This document shows, in pieces, positions 36,773-48,275 of a stretch of 64,000 nt of DNA. Below the pieces are notes generated by a model. That model was given only the letters and a program-made list of their open reading frames with translations. It searched no databases and was not told where the DNA came from. A program made the translations under genes and the position numbers. The stretch is from contig OY829326.1 of NCBI GenBank assembly GCA_963691655.1, forward strand, positions 56,909,776-56,973,775, in the 5' to 3' direction. Origin of the DNA: Toxonevra muliebris. Taxonomy: Eukaryota > Arthropoda > Insecta > Diptera > Pallopteridae. How positions within the stretch are numbered: the stretch's first letter is position 1; every line of letters starts with the position of its first letter.

Positions 36773-38033
36773 TTGGGAGTATGAATGTATAAATTCGTAT
36801 TTTTTTTTTCGTAATTTGGACATTTATTGTGAAAAAGTGACTATAAATTTATTCTTTAAAGTATTGTCCATCGTTAGCCAAAACCTTTTCCCATCTTTCT
36901 GGTAGCATAGAGATTCCGCGTCGAAAGAACTCCTCATCTTTTGAGGCTATCCACGAATCGACCCATTTTTTGAGTTCTTCGAAAGAACGGAAGTGCGGTT
37001 CAGCCAGGCCATGTGTCATCGATCGGAACAAGTGGTAATCAGAAGGAGCAATGTCTGGAGAATACAGCGGGTGGGGTAGCACTTCCCATTTCAGCGTTTC
37101 CAAGTATGTTTTTACTTGCCTTGCAACATGCGGCCGAGCATTGTCGTGCTGAAGAATAACTTCGTCGTGTCTATTCTCATATTCTGGCCTCTTATCCTTT
37201 AATGCTCGGCTCAAACGCATCAATTGTAGTCGGTAGCGGTCGCCAGTGATCGTTTCATTCGGTTTCAACAGCTCATAATACACGACACCTTTCATATCCC
37301 ACCAAATACACAGCATGAGCTTGGATCCATGGATGTTTGGCTTTGCCGTTGATGTTGATGCATGTCCGGGCGGTCCCCATGATTTTTTACGCTTTGGGTT
37401 ATCGCCAGTCACAATACGATGCAGTAAAGCCTTTCTTTTCTGTCGTTCAATCAGCAGTTCACATGTGAAAAATCGTCGTTCGACGTCTCTCGGCTTCAAT
37501 TCGTACGGCACCCAATTTCCTAGCTTTTGAATCATTCCCAATGCTTTTAATCGTTTAGAAAAGGTTGATTGATCAACTCCTACAGATTCTGTAAGTTCTT
37601 GTTGCGTTCGACATGAATCTTCTTCGAGTAATGCCTTCAATTCTTCATCTTCGAACTTTTTCGGGCCGCCTGAACTTTCCCTGTCTTCAACATCAAAATC
37701 ACCACTTTTGAAACGGGCATACCACACCTGACACATTCTAACGTCTATAGCACAGTCAGGATAAGCTTCAGTGTGTAAACGATGTTGTGTTTTTCTTTAA
37801 ATGGAAGAAGCAAATTAAAACTTCCCGCAAATGTTGTTTTGTTGGCACGAAATTCGACATTTTCAGCTATAGTAAAACACTTTTGTAAAATTATGAAAAT
37901 TATTTGACAGATCAATTCTTATAGTATTTTTGGCGCTCTTCGAGATAGAATAGCTGTCAATGTCAAAAAAAATGGCTCGTATGATAGATATGAAGTTAGT
38001 CACAATTACGAGTTTATACATTCATACTCCCAA
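36773..38033 (-). mobile_element. mariner element, nearly full length
   Basis: The inverted ends share TTGGGAGTATGAATGTATAA (36773-36792; complement at 38014-38033), extended to about 27 bp with one mismatch. TA flanks both (36771-36772, 38034-38035). It is 1261 bp with one transposase gene on the minus strand. This is the best-preserved transposon of the window. Confidence 0.92.
36849..37860 (-). pseudogene. mariner transposase, nearly intact
   Basis: The open part (37736 to 36849, 295 codons) contains WYARFKSGDFDVEDRE, WVPYELKPRDVERRF (the WVPHEL-type mariner motif), HRIVTGD, VILQHDNARPHVARQVKTYL (second Asp) and YSPDIAPSDYHLFRSM (third Asp, 34 residues on). It ends ERWEKVLANDGQYFKE. The natural start is upstream at 37860 (MSNFVPTKQHLREVLICFF). 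A one-base frameshift near 37793-37800 separates that segment from EAYPDCAIDVRMCQVW. After the first catalytic Asp the text goes straight to NPKRKKSW; mariners of this type normally have about seven residues (GDE-W-x-x-Y) between, so ~21 bp are lost. The protein is probably inactive. It resembles mellifera-type mariners. Confidence 0.92.
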
Positions 38034-38035
38034 TA

Positions 38036-40058
38036 AATAAATAAATTTTGTGTTCAAATCCACTTTTAATTCTGCGAATCAATAAAAAACACGATTAAGT
38101 ATTATATAATTGTTCTCAAATGAGACCCCTCGTTAGGTCTGAATTTACCACTTTCAAATAAGCCTGAAGTATCGTATTGAATACAATATTGTTAAAGGAC
38201 CTAACTATTTTCATTGATTTTGCAAAACTTCGAACTGCATACTTATGTTATTTTTTTATTAAAAAATATTGATTAAGCCATTGTGGCAATGAACGCCCAT
38301 AACATTTTTTAGTCAGAGCTCAAAGAGAAGTTGAAGAAGTGTATCCTCAAATCTCACCCTTTTGTGGAAGAGAAAACTCGGAAAGTAGGAGAGTAGAAAG
38401 GAAGGTAAAAATAATAAAACTGGAGGCATGACCTTTTTGGTAATCTTTCTGCACTGAGTTGAGATACTTCAGGGATTTTGTATAACAGGAAAAGATAAGC
38501 TTGCTGTATTGATCAAGACAAAAACAACTTGTTTATAGAACCTGTTATTGTAATAAGACATTGTAGGCTTAGAGAATACTTTGTGGAATCGGTATTCAAT
38601 AAGGCTCAGTATCTAAATTCTGTAACGAGAATGAAGAAGAATAAGACATTATAAAACACTAATACAAAAAAATGAAATGCCAAAAAAAAATATACAAAGC
38701 ATACAATATTGAACTAGCATTCATATCTCCGGCTGAGATACTCAAATTTTTGACGAAAACGAGGCGAAATAAAATACTCAAAGTTTTTTTTTTTTTTATT
38801 TTTTTTTTTGAGTTGCCAATCAACACATAGGAGATATAAAAGAAAGTAATAAAAATAAGGAACCATTTCCTAGCAGGGACCCCAGAGAAAAATGTCTAGC
38901 ACGCTGCTACTAGACCACCGATGCGATAAAAATAAGACTAGGCAAAAAAAGGCAGCTGCTTGCACAGCTTCTTTTGAATTTGAAATGAGAAATTCTTTAT
39001 ATATTTTTAAGAGGCTACAGTTGGCCAACTTTTGTAAAAAAACATATGGCAAAACTCAACAAAAATTCATATTTTCTACATTTAGCTGTCTTTATGTATA
39101 TTTCTAAAATACTGTGTTAAATACATTTAATCCCTGGGAATAAGTACTTGTTGCTCATGATATGGGATAGAAATAATTTTAATTTTTTTTATACTTGGTC
39201 ACCTTATTTTCTTCGGGTCATCTAAAAACTAATACACTCTAAAAAATTCAGAAACAAATATTTTTTTATTTATTTAAGTACTAAAATTTCTTATTGAAGA
39301 CATAGGCAAGTTGCGTTTAGAAAATTTTCATAATTTTTATCATGGCATCTAGTCCTGTGTTAAAATGAGTTAATACAAAAAAAAAAAATGTTGGCATTGA
39401 AGTAAAAATTCTGAGAAATGATCGAATTCAATGCCGAATTCGCTGGAATTTCAAAAAATCCTTTCCCTAGTGGAAAAAAGCACCATTGCATCAATGTATT
39501 TTTCAATGCTCGGTTCTTTGGCTTAGATTAGACAACATAATTTAAACATAGTGACTTTTCGTTATAAAAAATGATAATGTTATTTTGCAACATTGTGTCA
39601 CAATTCCTAACAGTTGTAAAATACTATTGTGAATACGAATCGGCAGTCAGATTAATACAGGCTCAAAATAGTTTTTTGCATATATAGTTTGAACTTTTCT
39701 TTGGAAATCTGGAGTAATTTTTCTTTTCTCCCTTTTGCCTTTATATTTTTGATATATTTTAGAAAAAGGGTGTCAAAAAGTCAAATGTTTTTGACTTTAC
39801 ATTAGGATATCTCGTAAACTGCACGAAATACAGGCCCTGCTTTTCATGAGATTTTTAACCTGATTTATTGTAAGTTAGACAGCTTATAAATTTTTTCCCA
39901 AATGTCTCTGTAGATTTAAAATAAAAAATCTTTATGTGATAAGAACTTTCCACAATTTTCAAATGCTGACCTGATAGCGAAAAACGGTCTGCAGATTCAT
40001 AATGAATGCCTAAAATTGCCGTAAAATAACCTTGTGTCTGCTTGGGTCCAAAACCGAG
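38036..40058. other. non-coding, nothing recognised
   Basis: Mostly AT-rich unique-looking DNA with poly-T (38785-38811). Two antiparallel ORFs at 38870-39107 overlap and have no likeness to known proteins. Confidence 0.45.
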
Positions 40059-40071
40059 TAAGCCTGTGTAG

Positions 40072-41272
40072 TTTTTTTTTTTTTTTTTTTTTTACAAAAT
40101 AATTTATGTATTGAATCTATTCATAAGAAAATTTCATTAAATGTACGCCTTAGCCAGTGCTAGGAGTACTACTTTTTGTAGTATGTTGTTTATATTAATA
40201 TTTATTAGTTTTTATATACAATTTATTGCAGATCAAGAAGTAAATATATGCTTTTTTCTTATACGATTGTTATTTTGAAGCTTTAGCAAGTCTCTAACAT
40301 ATTGATTTGGGTGTTGTTGCAGTTTGACTTTATGTTTTATAGCGTAGTTTTTTTATTTCGTCTGCTATCGTTGGAATTTCTAAATCACGATGGATGTTGT
40401 CATTTTTTACATACCAAGGCGCTCCGGTCGCTTCACGAAGGATTTTATTTTGAACGACTTGGATTTGGTGGATGTTTGAAGGGCAGGCTGTACCCCATAA
40501 CTGGATGCCATAGGTCCAGATGGGCTTTGTGATGCATATGTAGATGAGTATTTTGTTTTCCAGGCTGAGTTTAGAGTGTTTACTGAGGAGCCATGATACG
40601 CTGCATCGAGCCCGCTTTATCTGAGTTTTTTTGCATCGACGTGCTTTTTTCATGTTAATCGCCTGTCTAGATGCAGGCCTAAGTATTTGTCTTCGGTAAC
40701 TTGTGGTACAGTAATATCATTCAGTTTAACTGGTGGGCATGTTCCTTTATTTAGTGTGAATGTTATGTGAGAGCTTTTTGTTTCATTTATTTTAATACGC
40801 CACTTTGCTAGCCAGTCTTCAAGATCTTTGAGGTACGTAGAGAGACAGATTGAGGCGTAGATACGATTAGTGTGGGTACTAAGGATGACTGTATCGTCAG
40901 CAAATGTTGTTATTGTCACATTACTGTTGGTTGGAAGATCCGATGTGTATATTAGATATAGAAGGGGACCCAGAACACTTCCTTGTGGAACACGAGCTTT
41001 AATTTCGTAGTCACGTGAAAGAAAACTTTTATATTTTAGTCTGAACTTTCTATTGGTTAGATATGACTCTAAAATTGTATGACAGCTTGCTGGCAGTGGC
41101 CATCATGCCATACTTTGTCGAACGCTTGTGCGACGTCAAGGAAGATAGCTGAGCAATATTTTTTGCTTTGGTAGGCACATGTTACCTCGGCAACAATTCT
41201 GTAGACCTGTTCGATTGTGCCGTGTTTTTCTCTGAAGCTGAATTGATGGTTTAGGATGACTTTTTTGTCAAC
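40072..41272 (-). mobile_element. 5'-truncated jockey-like LINE with poly-A tail and target duplication
   Basis: The coding strand is minus. A run of 22 T at 40072-40093 is the poly-A tail seen from the other strand, preceded (in element sense) by ~220 bp of 3' untranslated DNA. TAAGCCTGTGTAG (40059-40071) just outside the tail matches TAAGTCTGTCTAG (41273-41285) at the 5' end in 11 of 13 positions, a good candidate for the target-site duplication. The insertion lacks the first ORF, the endonuclease and the first RT motifs, the usual 5' truncation. Confidence 0.82.
40315..41272 (-). pseudogene. reverse transcriptase fragment, jockey-like LINE
   Basis: Minus-strand reading: ILNHQFSFREKHGTIEQVYR, then SAIFLDVAQAFDKVWHDG (RT motif A with its Asp), RVPQGSVLGPLLYLIYTSDL (motif B), ITTFADDTVILS (motif C, FADD), then WLAKWRIKINETKSSHITF and KYLGLHLDRRLT. 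A frameshift near 40650 leads to SKLSLENKILIYICITKPIW, YGIQLWGTACPSNI and APWYVKNDNIHRDL, typical of jockey-clade C-termini. At least two further frameshifts lie near 41060-41110. Non-functional. Confidence 0.9.
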
Positions 41273-41393
41273 TAAGTCTGTCTAGTTGGCATTGATTTTG
41301 AAATTTCAGATTTTCGTATTTTTGTCTATAATAGATAGATATATAGAAAAATAGAATTAAAATTTTTTTTTGAAAAATCGTTGAATACTATAG

Positions 41394-41669
41394 GTTAGGT
41401 TGGAGTGGCTATCGAGAGACACACTTAGGCCTGAACGGCACATTGTGATACCACATAGTTGGAGCTACAGTTTAACGCCGATTCCGAACGGTGGTGTGGC
41501 AATTTTTTATCGGCTTGGTGGTTTTGCCATTACCAACCATACACTTCATATTGATAGTGAATATAAGAAAGTTATAAAAATTAACCACCAGACGAAGACG
41601 GGAATCGAACCCGAATCGAACTCCCAGATGAAAGTCTAGTGCACTACCCACTAGACTATCGATGTCATC
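41394..41669 (-). mobile_element. tRNA-derived SINE with perfect 15-bp target duplication
   Basis: CGTTGAATACTATAG occurs at 41379-41393 and again at 41670-41684, flanking 276 bp exactly. On the minus strand the element starts GGATGACATCGATAGTCTAG. It has a Pol III box A (TAGTCTAGTGG, about 41647-41657) and box B (GGTTCGATTCC, about 41601-41611), as in tRNA. The anticodon-arm region (ACTTTCATCT) is closest to tRNA-Glu by eye. The body ends CACTCCAACCTAAC at 41394, a 3' end shared with common insect repeats. The perfect duplication implies recent insertion. Confidence 0.87.
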
Positions 41670-41685
41670 CGTTGAATACTATAGA

Positions 41686-43329
41686 TTTTAAATTTTATAT
41701 TTCCTTGTTTACCGCTCCCTGCTTATAAGTTGCAATTTCTCATAAATATTTCACCGCTAATTCTTTTTCAGTTCAATTTAATTGACCAATTCTTTTTCTG
41801 AGTAATTTTAATTTTTTCTGCAGCAAGTTAAAGCGATTGCGGGTATATTTTCTTTAACATTTCTTTTCCCACTCCATTTTTATACATCTCCCCATTACTA
41901 CCCTCTCAGTTTTCAGTTCTTATATTCCTCAACCGCAAAATTGCTATAAATATTGCAGAAAAACAATACTCAGTTTCTCAAGGAAAAGTTTCTGCAAAAC
42001 TTTTAATTGCTCTATAGCAGTAGAACATAAGCATCTTAACGTTTTGTTTTTTCTTTTTTTTTTTTTTTTTGGCAACAACACAACGCAAAATCGTTACTCT
42101 GAGTTACACAGTGAATGTGTGTGTTGGTTGCCAATTCAACAAATACAATAAATAAATTATTTATTTAATACCATCATTGAAAAGCGATCGCTGTTGAAAT
42201 ATAAATGGAGGAAGTAAACGATACTTGTATCAACTACATCGTTACTATTTTTTTCTGCTACATACATATATAGTATTGTTCTATGGACTTTGGAGCAAAA
42301 AAAAAATTTTTTTTTTCACATCAATTTATACTTATTTCTACTATTTTTGTGTATTTGCTTTTGGGCTATATACGTTGATGGCTACTACCACGTAAATATT
42401 ACTTGGCAACTCACACACATACATATTTATTTTACTTGACTTGTAAATGATAGAAAGTTAAAAATAAAACAAAATATTTATATTATTGTTATCGTATTTT
42501 GACAAACAATCAAAACTTATTGAATTGATATCAATTACATAATAATTGTTTGCAAGGTAAAATAAAAGTTTCAACAAGTGATCAAGGTACATGAAAGGGA
42601 AGGGAATGATTGTGGGTGTTCACAAGTATAAAGTATATTTGCAAATTTGCTTGCTCTCTAATTGTGGGTGAAAGAGAAGAGTATAAAATTTTTCAGGTGA
42701 AATTGCAGAAGCAATTTAGAAAGGCAACAGATGAGATGAAAAATGAAGAATTCAGGTGTGTGCACCCAAAAACTGAAACTAGGCCAGGAAAGCAACTCAT
42801 TTCTAAAAAAAAAGATTTGCTGATCCAGGAAGGGTCCGAGCTAATTTATTGCTAAGTGCTGCAATTAATTTCATAAAAATTTTAGCATCTGATAACAATG
42901 GTCAAACATTTATAGATCGTTATTAAAATAAAAACCTTGTAAAAGTAAAAATTATAATTAAGGATTCCATCCAGGAAGGTTAAATAAAAAACTATTTTTT
43001 ATCGATGTTTTAACTAATTCGAAACTCATTATTAAATAGCAGTAGATGAAGAATATGAAAAAACTAAAAACTGGTGCAATTTTCAAACAATGGCATGTAG
43101 AAAATATCGAGTTCCCTTTTCAAACTACATAGTTCAACTTCAAAAAAGGAAAATGTTCTTTAAAAAGTAATAAAAATTACTACTTAAACTCAAAAGTATT
43201 TATACTTTACCAGCGATTGTAAATAAGTGAGGTTAGATTTAATTTCATATTTTTTAAGTATAGGAATCAAATATTAACAAAGAAAAGTTTATAGACATCA
43301 ATTAAGTGAATATAGGTGGAAAATTACCT
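41686..43329. other. non-coding host-like DNA
   Basis: T-tract at 42049-42070, short ORFs only (the 81-codon one at 42610-42855 is unrecognised). No TIR pairs seen. Confidence 0.45.
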
Positions 43330-43500
43330 ATGCAGATAATGTAATGACTCCGTCATAAAGGAGACTTTAGAACACATTCTATGCCATTCCCCAAAAACTA
43401 GCTACGTCTACATGAAGAACATTTGGAATCGCGTTTTTTATTTCCCTAAATGAAATAGCCAGTATAAAACTGGCCCTATTAAAAAACTTTGCACATACTA
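43330..43500 (+). pseudogene. LINE C-terminal zinc-knuckle remnant
   Basis: The plus-strand reading CNDSVIKETLEHILCHSPKTS matches the C-x2-C ... ETxEHxLCxCP knuckle that follows RNase H in I/R1/jockey-superfamily LINEs. After a frameshift it continues ASIKLALLKNFAHT, the usual tail. The first Cys pair is interrupted by a stop and the last Cys is replaced by Ser. Only the end of the protein remains. Confidence 0.6.
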
Positions 43501-43649
43501 AGGTTTAGAGTTTAGAGTTGAAGGTGGGCTGGACTAACCCAAAGCACTCAGTCTCAAAGACTATTGTACTATACCCAAGATTGAACCAGTAGAAGGAAAT
43601 TGAAAGACAGGAAGGATATGTGAAAGGATAAATGGGAAGAAGAAAGGTC

Positions 43650-44390
43650 TAGGATCTCTCAATCTTGAACTTCTTTGTTTCACTAATGTACCTTAGAAGC
43701 TTAGGAAGAGGGAGAGTGTGGATATTATTCACACTCAAGACATCGTTATCCAACAGCCTTAATCTGAATCTCGCGAAAGCCGGACAGCTATAAAAATAAT
43801 ACTCCGTGGTATTGTCGTCCTCAAGACACGACTGGCAGGTTGGATCGGTAATGACCACATGTGTTAAGCCCTGTGATGACACCAACCAATAATCTCAGGT
43901 GCTTTCTTCTCGGTTTCAGCAGAAATTCCGCTGATTTCTTGTTAGGTTGCCTCACAAAGTACTTTGCGGTTCTTCAGGATTTAAGCTCGGATTATCTTTC
44001 TTTATCGATAGAACCTACGAAGTTGATGATCCAAGAAAAGGTTCCAGAACCCATGGTGCAATTGTAAAACTATCATTAACTAGTGTCCTGCAACCCATAT
44101 AAGGCATAACTTATTGTGTTTTGCGAAACTATTTAGCTTTGCCTTACACTCGCTGGCCAATTTTGAAAAGCTAACTGACAGGGTTAGCAAGGGCCTTCAG
44201 TGCAGCTTGGCTATCCCTCCTGATGCCTATGCCGTTCCCTTGCCACCTCCTCTCGATTACTACTACGGTTACTTTCAAACTGGAAACAGTGCTGAATGTA
44301 GGTTGAAGTTCTTATTGACGTTAGAGAGTTTGTGGTAACACTATGGACCGGATGGTCAATGTGAGGTATTCGCCGCCACTGCTAACCTAA
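43650..44390 (-). pseudogene. LINE RNase H and C-terminal region, broken
   Basis: Minus strand, high to low coordinate: SQAALKALANP, then LASECKAKLNSFAKHNKLCL followed by IWVAGH (the RNase H W-V-x-GH motif), EPFLGSSTS, LRLLVGVITGL and finally CQSCLEDDNTTEYYFYSCPA with FRLRLLDNDVLSVNNIHTLP. The order matches the RNase H to zinc-knuckle stretch of I-type LINEs. Frameshifts and stops interrupt it several times. It faces the plus-strand remnant at 43330, so two LINE tails converge here. The upstream limit near 44390 is approximate. Confidence 0.75.
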
Positions 44391-44996
44391 CTTATTTTTT
44401 TTTTATATTTTTTATATGTAGATGTATCGTTTATGTATTTTATTAAATCTTATCTCAAACTTTTAAAAGTCCGTCTATAATATTTTGAACTTTTGAAATA
44501 CACACATTTTTTATTGCAGTTACTTTAAAAATTCTTGGGCTCCCCTTTAATTTGGAGTTATCACACTTTTAAGATAAAACAAGAAGTTAATTTCTTAAAA
44601 AAGTTCGAAAATATCGTGTTTAAACCAATTTTCAACATTTTTTATTTCAGAAATAAATATAGATAAAAAATGATTTTTAAAAATATTCCAAATACCATAG
44701 AAAACTTTTTTTCAAAATCTTGAAAAATTAAAGAGTGATGTTAAAATTACCTGTTTTTAGCCTATTTTTGAGAATTCAAATTTTCAGCAGTAGCATATGC
44801 CACAGTGCTCTATATAAAAGAGCATAAATTTTAAAAAGTTTTGTCTTGCGCCTGGCCATTATTCCGAAGTTATAAAGGGTTAAAAATAACAGTTTTTTAA
44901 AGGATTTTAACATATAACAACAATAAAACTTTTACAATTAGCATAAAAAAATATTGATATGTATTAAACTACAGATATACCAAATTCAAAAAGGCG
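44391..44996. other. non-coding, nothing recognised
   Basis: AT-rich. The end AAAGGGTTAA (44875-44884) looks like a piggyBac-type right end, but no partner was found upstream. Confidence 0.45.
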
Positions 44997-45004
44997 GATC
45001 AAAT

Positions 45005-45318
45005 ATGAGAGGCTGAGAAGAGAACTGGTATAACTTCTACGTTCAGAAAAAAGTGGAATAATTTTACTTAAGAGCAAAAGCAAAACGAAATATGTTCAGA
45101 GCAAAAGTGAAACGAAATATGTTCAGAGCGAAAACGGAATAAAAAACTATGCTGTTCTTGCTCTGAAAGAATTGTTATACCATTTTTGTTCTTACTTTTA
45201 AGGCATTTCATTGTCACTCTAAACCGTATTACTTATGCCATTCTTGCACTGACACTCTAAATTATTTCACTTTTGCTCTCATATAAATTTTAGCCCGCTT
45301 TTCCTCTCAGCCTGTCAT
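45005..45318. mobile_element. MITE-like inverted repeat with subterminal motifs
   Basis: The outer ends AGGCTGAGAAGAG (45010-45022) and CTTTTCCTCTCAGCCT (45297-45312) are inverted. Inside, AGAGCAAAAG-GAAA occurs three times on the left (about 45072, 45098, 45127) and its complement TTTCACTTTTGCTCT near 45264-45278. No ORF. Short target words ATATG / CATAT flank the ends but are not a certain duplication. Confidence 0.6.
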
Positions 45319-47514
45319 ATGGCAGAAGAATTCTTAAAAATCGCTCGAATTCACTCGAAACTTGTTACTCTAGGGTTTTCGAGGTCGCTGATTCACAATC
45401 AAACAACAGATTTTCAAAATTCAAAATGATGAATTCAATATATTTAAGTCTCCAATGGAATCGTACAAGAAAAAAAATGAATGAGTTAAACAAAGTTGGC
45501 GTGACAGCTTCGATATAAAGCAAATATTTTAAACGAATTATCTGAAAAACTATAGGCATTGTTTGAAAAGGCGGAGTCTTTTGAGAGTTAATAGTTATTA
45601 GGGATTCATATCTAAAAAGGTGTTGAAAGTTTGTTTATATGTTAAAGTGCAATGTCGAGAGCATTAACTGGGAATTATATTTACAAATGGCAAAGGAACT
45701 ACCCATGTAAACAATTTGAATGAGTGCAATAATTAGATTTAGATCTGAGGTTGCCACGCTTATGTGGCATTTGTTTTTTTTTTTGTGTTAATCGAAGATG
45801 TCCTTAAGTTTACCTTTTTTACATCTCCCTTGCTTCATTGTTTATTTAATCAATTTCTTTTAATAAATCGTTTATTTTATTATGTTGCCTTTCTCTCTCG
45901 CTCTATTTTAATTGCACTAATTTTACACTCTCTATCGTCCCTTCACATAGTTTCTCTTGGTGCCCTAAATTTAGCATTATAAACTGCCACTTCTGACATA
46001 TGTCACAAACAAACGTTATTTATGCCATTTAGAACAACAATAATAAGAATTGCAAAGAGCAACAACAAGAATCTAACAATACAATAGTATAACATGAACA
46101 ACAACAACAGAAAGAAAAACACATTAACAATCAAGACAAGAGTAGAAGGAGAATAGAAATAGGAGAGATTATGCAAACCTTTATTTTATTTATGCCATTG
46201 TGGTTGTTTTTTTCTATGTGTGTATGTGTGTGTGTTTTCTGTTTTTTCTATTCTGTATAAGTGCAGACATAGTAAAATAAGTTATTTATTTATTTATTTC
46301 TATGAATGAGAAAACGTTTAAACAAACAATGTTGCTCCTTTTTTTGGTCTGTGTATTCTTCTACTACTTTTTGTTTGTCAGTGAACTCTTAAGTGTTGCG
46401 CTTTTTAGTTTTTGTTATTGTTTTCTTATTTTTATTGTTATTATCATTAAAAAATAATGGTCTTGCACTTTGAATAGTTAAAGAATATGTATATGTATGT
46501 ATACAAAGATCTGCAAATGTTTATTTTGGTTTCTTCACATGAATTGAAATTGAAATATGAGTTCATTATTTAACAAACAAATAAACAAAACAAAAGAAAT
46601 GCAATTGTTATGATTTTTTCTTGTCGTGTTTGTGTTTGAATACAATCACTTTTTATTGTTGGATGATTGGTTAGTTGGTGGCTGCTGTCGCCATTATTGT
46701 TATTATTATTATTAAGTATTATTATATTTTGGCGACACAACTTGATACTTTTGTCTTTTGTTGAATCTTTACATACCTACCATTGTAGTGTAATTTTGAT
46801 TTTTTTTTTTTTTTTGGTTTTGGATTTGTACGATTCCAACCAAATTGCAATTTGTAATCGTTGAAATATGAAACTTTGAAACGTTTTTTTTTTTTTTTTG
46901 CTTAGTTAGAAGGAAAGAAATATGAGATTAAGCTACCGCCACAAAAAGGCGGTTGACTAAAGGCATGCAGTAAATGACATAATTAACTCTTAAAACTTTT
47001 CAGAGTTTTGACATTTTATTGGTTGAAAGCAGTGTTAGCCATTTCAGAGTCACGCGTGCGAAAATTTTCTTTCGTTTCGTAACGGGCGTGTACATATGAA
47101 AAAATTAAAAAGAAACTGAACTACAAATTTATTGTTGTTGTTATTATAATAATTTATGTAATACACTGTGTAAAAAATCAGGGTTGCATGGAAGGTGTCA
47201 CAAACATTAATTCAAGCCCACCCATATTTTATTCACAGAATTGTTTTGGCATATCATATTCTCATACTAAATCTTAGTACCGTACTAAGACTAGTCCCTG
47301 AGATATTCAATAATGAAAATTCATGTTTTATGCAAAGTGCCCCGCCCTCTTTTTAAATTTCACTCAGATTCTCAAATATCTTGTACCATGGTTTTGTCAA
47401 CCAATGTCCGTGTACCGAGTTTTAGTGCTGCGCTGTAAAAGGTTCTAGAGATATATTGAAAAAAGCATTAGGGTTGTATTGGGAGGGCCACGCCTAATAC
47501 TCAATTTTTTTACA
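45319..47514. other. non-coding host-like DNA
   Basis: Contains a TTAT run near 46698-46722, T-tracts (46801-46816, 46885-46899), and CAACAA words. ORFs of 64-72 codons are hydrophobic and AT-driven. No RNA gene or TIR pair seen. Confidence 0.45.
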
Positions 47515-47910
47515 GAAAGCGCTTACATTGAGCTTTCTTAAAGCGCTTTTAAGTATGCGAAAGGGCACTTCCAAGGAAGGATAGGGGAAGCATTCAAACA
47601 AATGGAAAAAAATAATGAATGATTTTTGTACTTTGTAATTCTCATTTGGTTAATACGAAAGTAAATATAAGTTGATTTGGTATTTTTGATACATTTTTGT
47701 GCTTCACCAAACACCAAAGTGCTCCTTTTGAGTTTCCTAGGAGCGCTCTTTCAGCGGTTCCTGGAAGCTTGATATCAGCGCTTACATCTTATGATATGCA
47801 ATGTAAAAAGTATATGAGCTGTATTATAAAGAGGGGCGCTTACTGATGGCAGAGGAGCGCTCCATTGTAGGTAAAAAAGCGATTTTGGAGCGCTTCCTTT
47901 CCCGTTGGTC
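47515..47910. repeat. patch of clustered GCGCT motifs
   Basis: The hexamer AGCGCT or its near variants (AGCGCTT, GAGCGCTC, GGCGCTT, AGTGCTCC) appear at least eight times in under 400 bp in both orientations (for example about 47518, 47541, 47742, 47779, 47847, 47865, 47899). This is far above what ~65-70 per cent AT DNA would give. No protein frame explains it. Possibly the remnant of an element with binding-site clusters; function unknown. Confidence 0.45.
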
Positions 47911-48019
47911 AGCTAGATCCAGAGCACACAAATTGCATTCATTGTATTTCAAATAGGAAAATAATCTTAATCAATTTTATCAACTGAATTCAGTAACAAA
48001 CTGTCAAATTGGGGAACGG

Positions 48020-48275
48020 TTACGTTGTTTCAAGTATTATGGTTTTTAGGGATTACCACACCCAATAGCTCTAAAAGACCACATTTTCCCAATAACTACT
48101 ACCAACATACAATTTTCTCACACAAACTGTTGTTCTCTTTTCAACTGTAGTTCCCCAGCTACGTCGTTTTAAGTATTTTATTTGTATTGTGCCACGCCCA
48201 CTTATCCAAAAACAACCACATTTTACCCAATTGCAACTACCAATGTATGTGCCTCCTTCCCACATAAACTTTCGT
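48020..48275. repeat. two-copy tandem repeat, about 140 bp
   Basis: The series CTACGT-GTTT-AAGTATT, CCACxCCCA, ACCACATTTTxCCCAATxxCAACTACCAA, CACA-AAACT occurs at 48020-48130 and 48158-48270. Identity is roughly 75 per cent. The complement yields a 64-codon ORF that is probably incidental. Confidence 0.65.

Noticed and set aside
42610..42855. 81-codon ORF with charged composition
   Set aside because: No motif or neighbour supports it; length is expected by chance in 64 kb.
44875..44884. AAAGGGTTAA as a piggyBac-type right end
   Set aside because: No complementary TTAACCCTTT end with matching sequence was found upstream.
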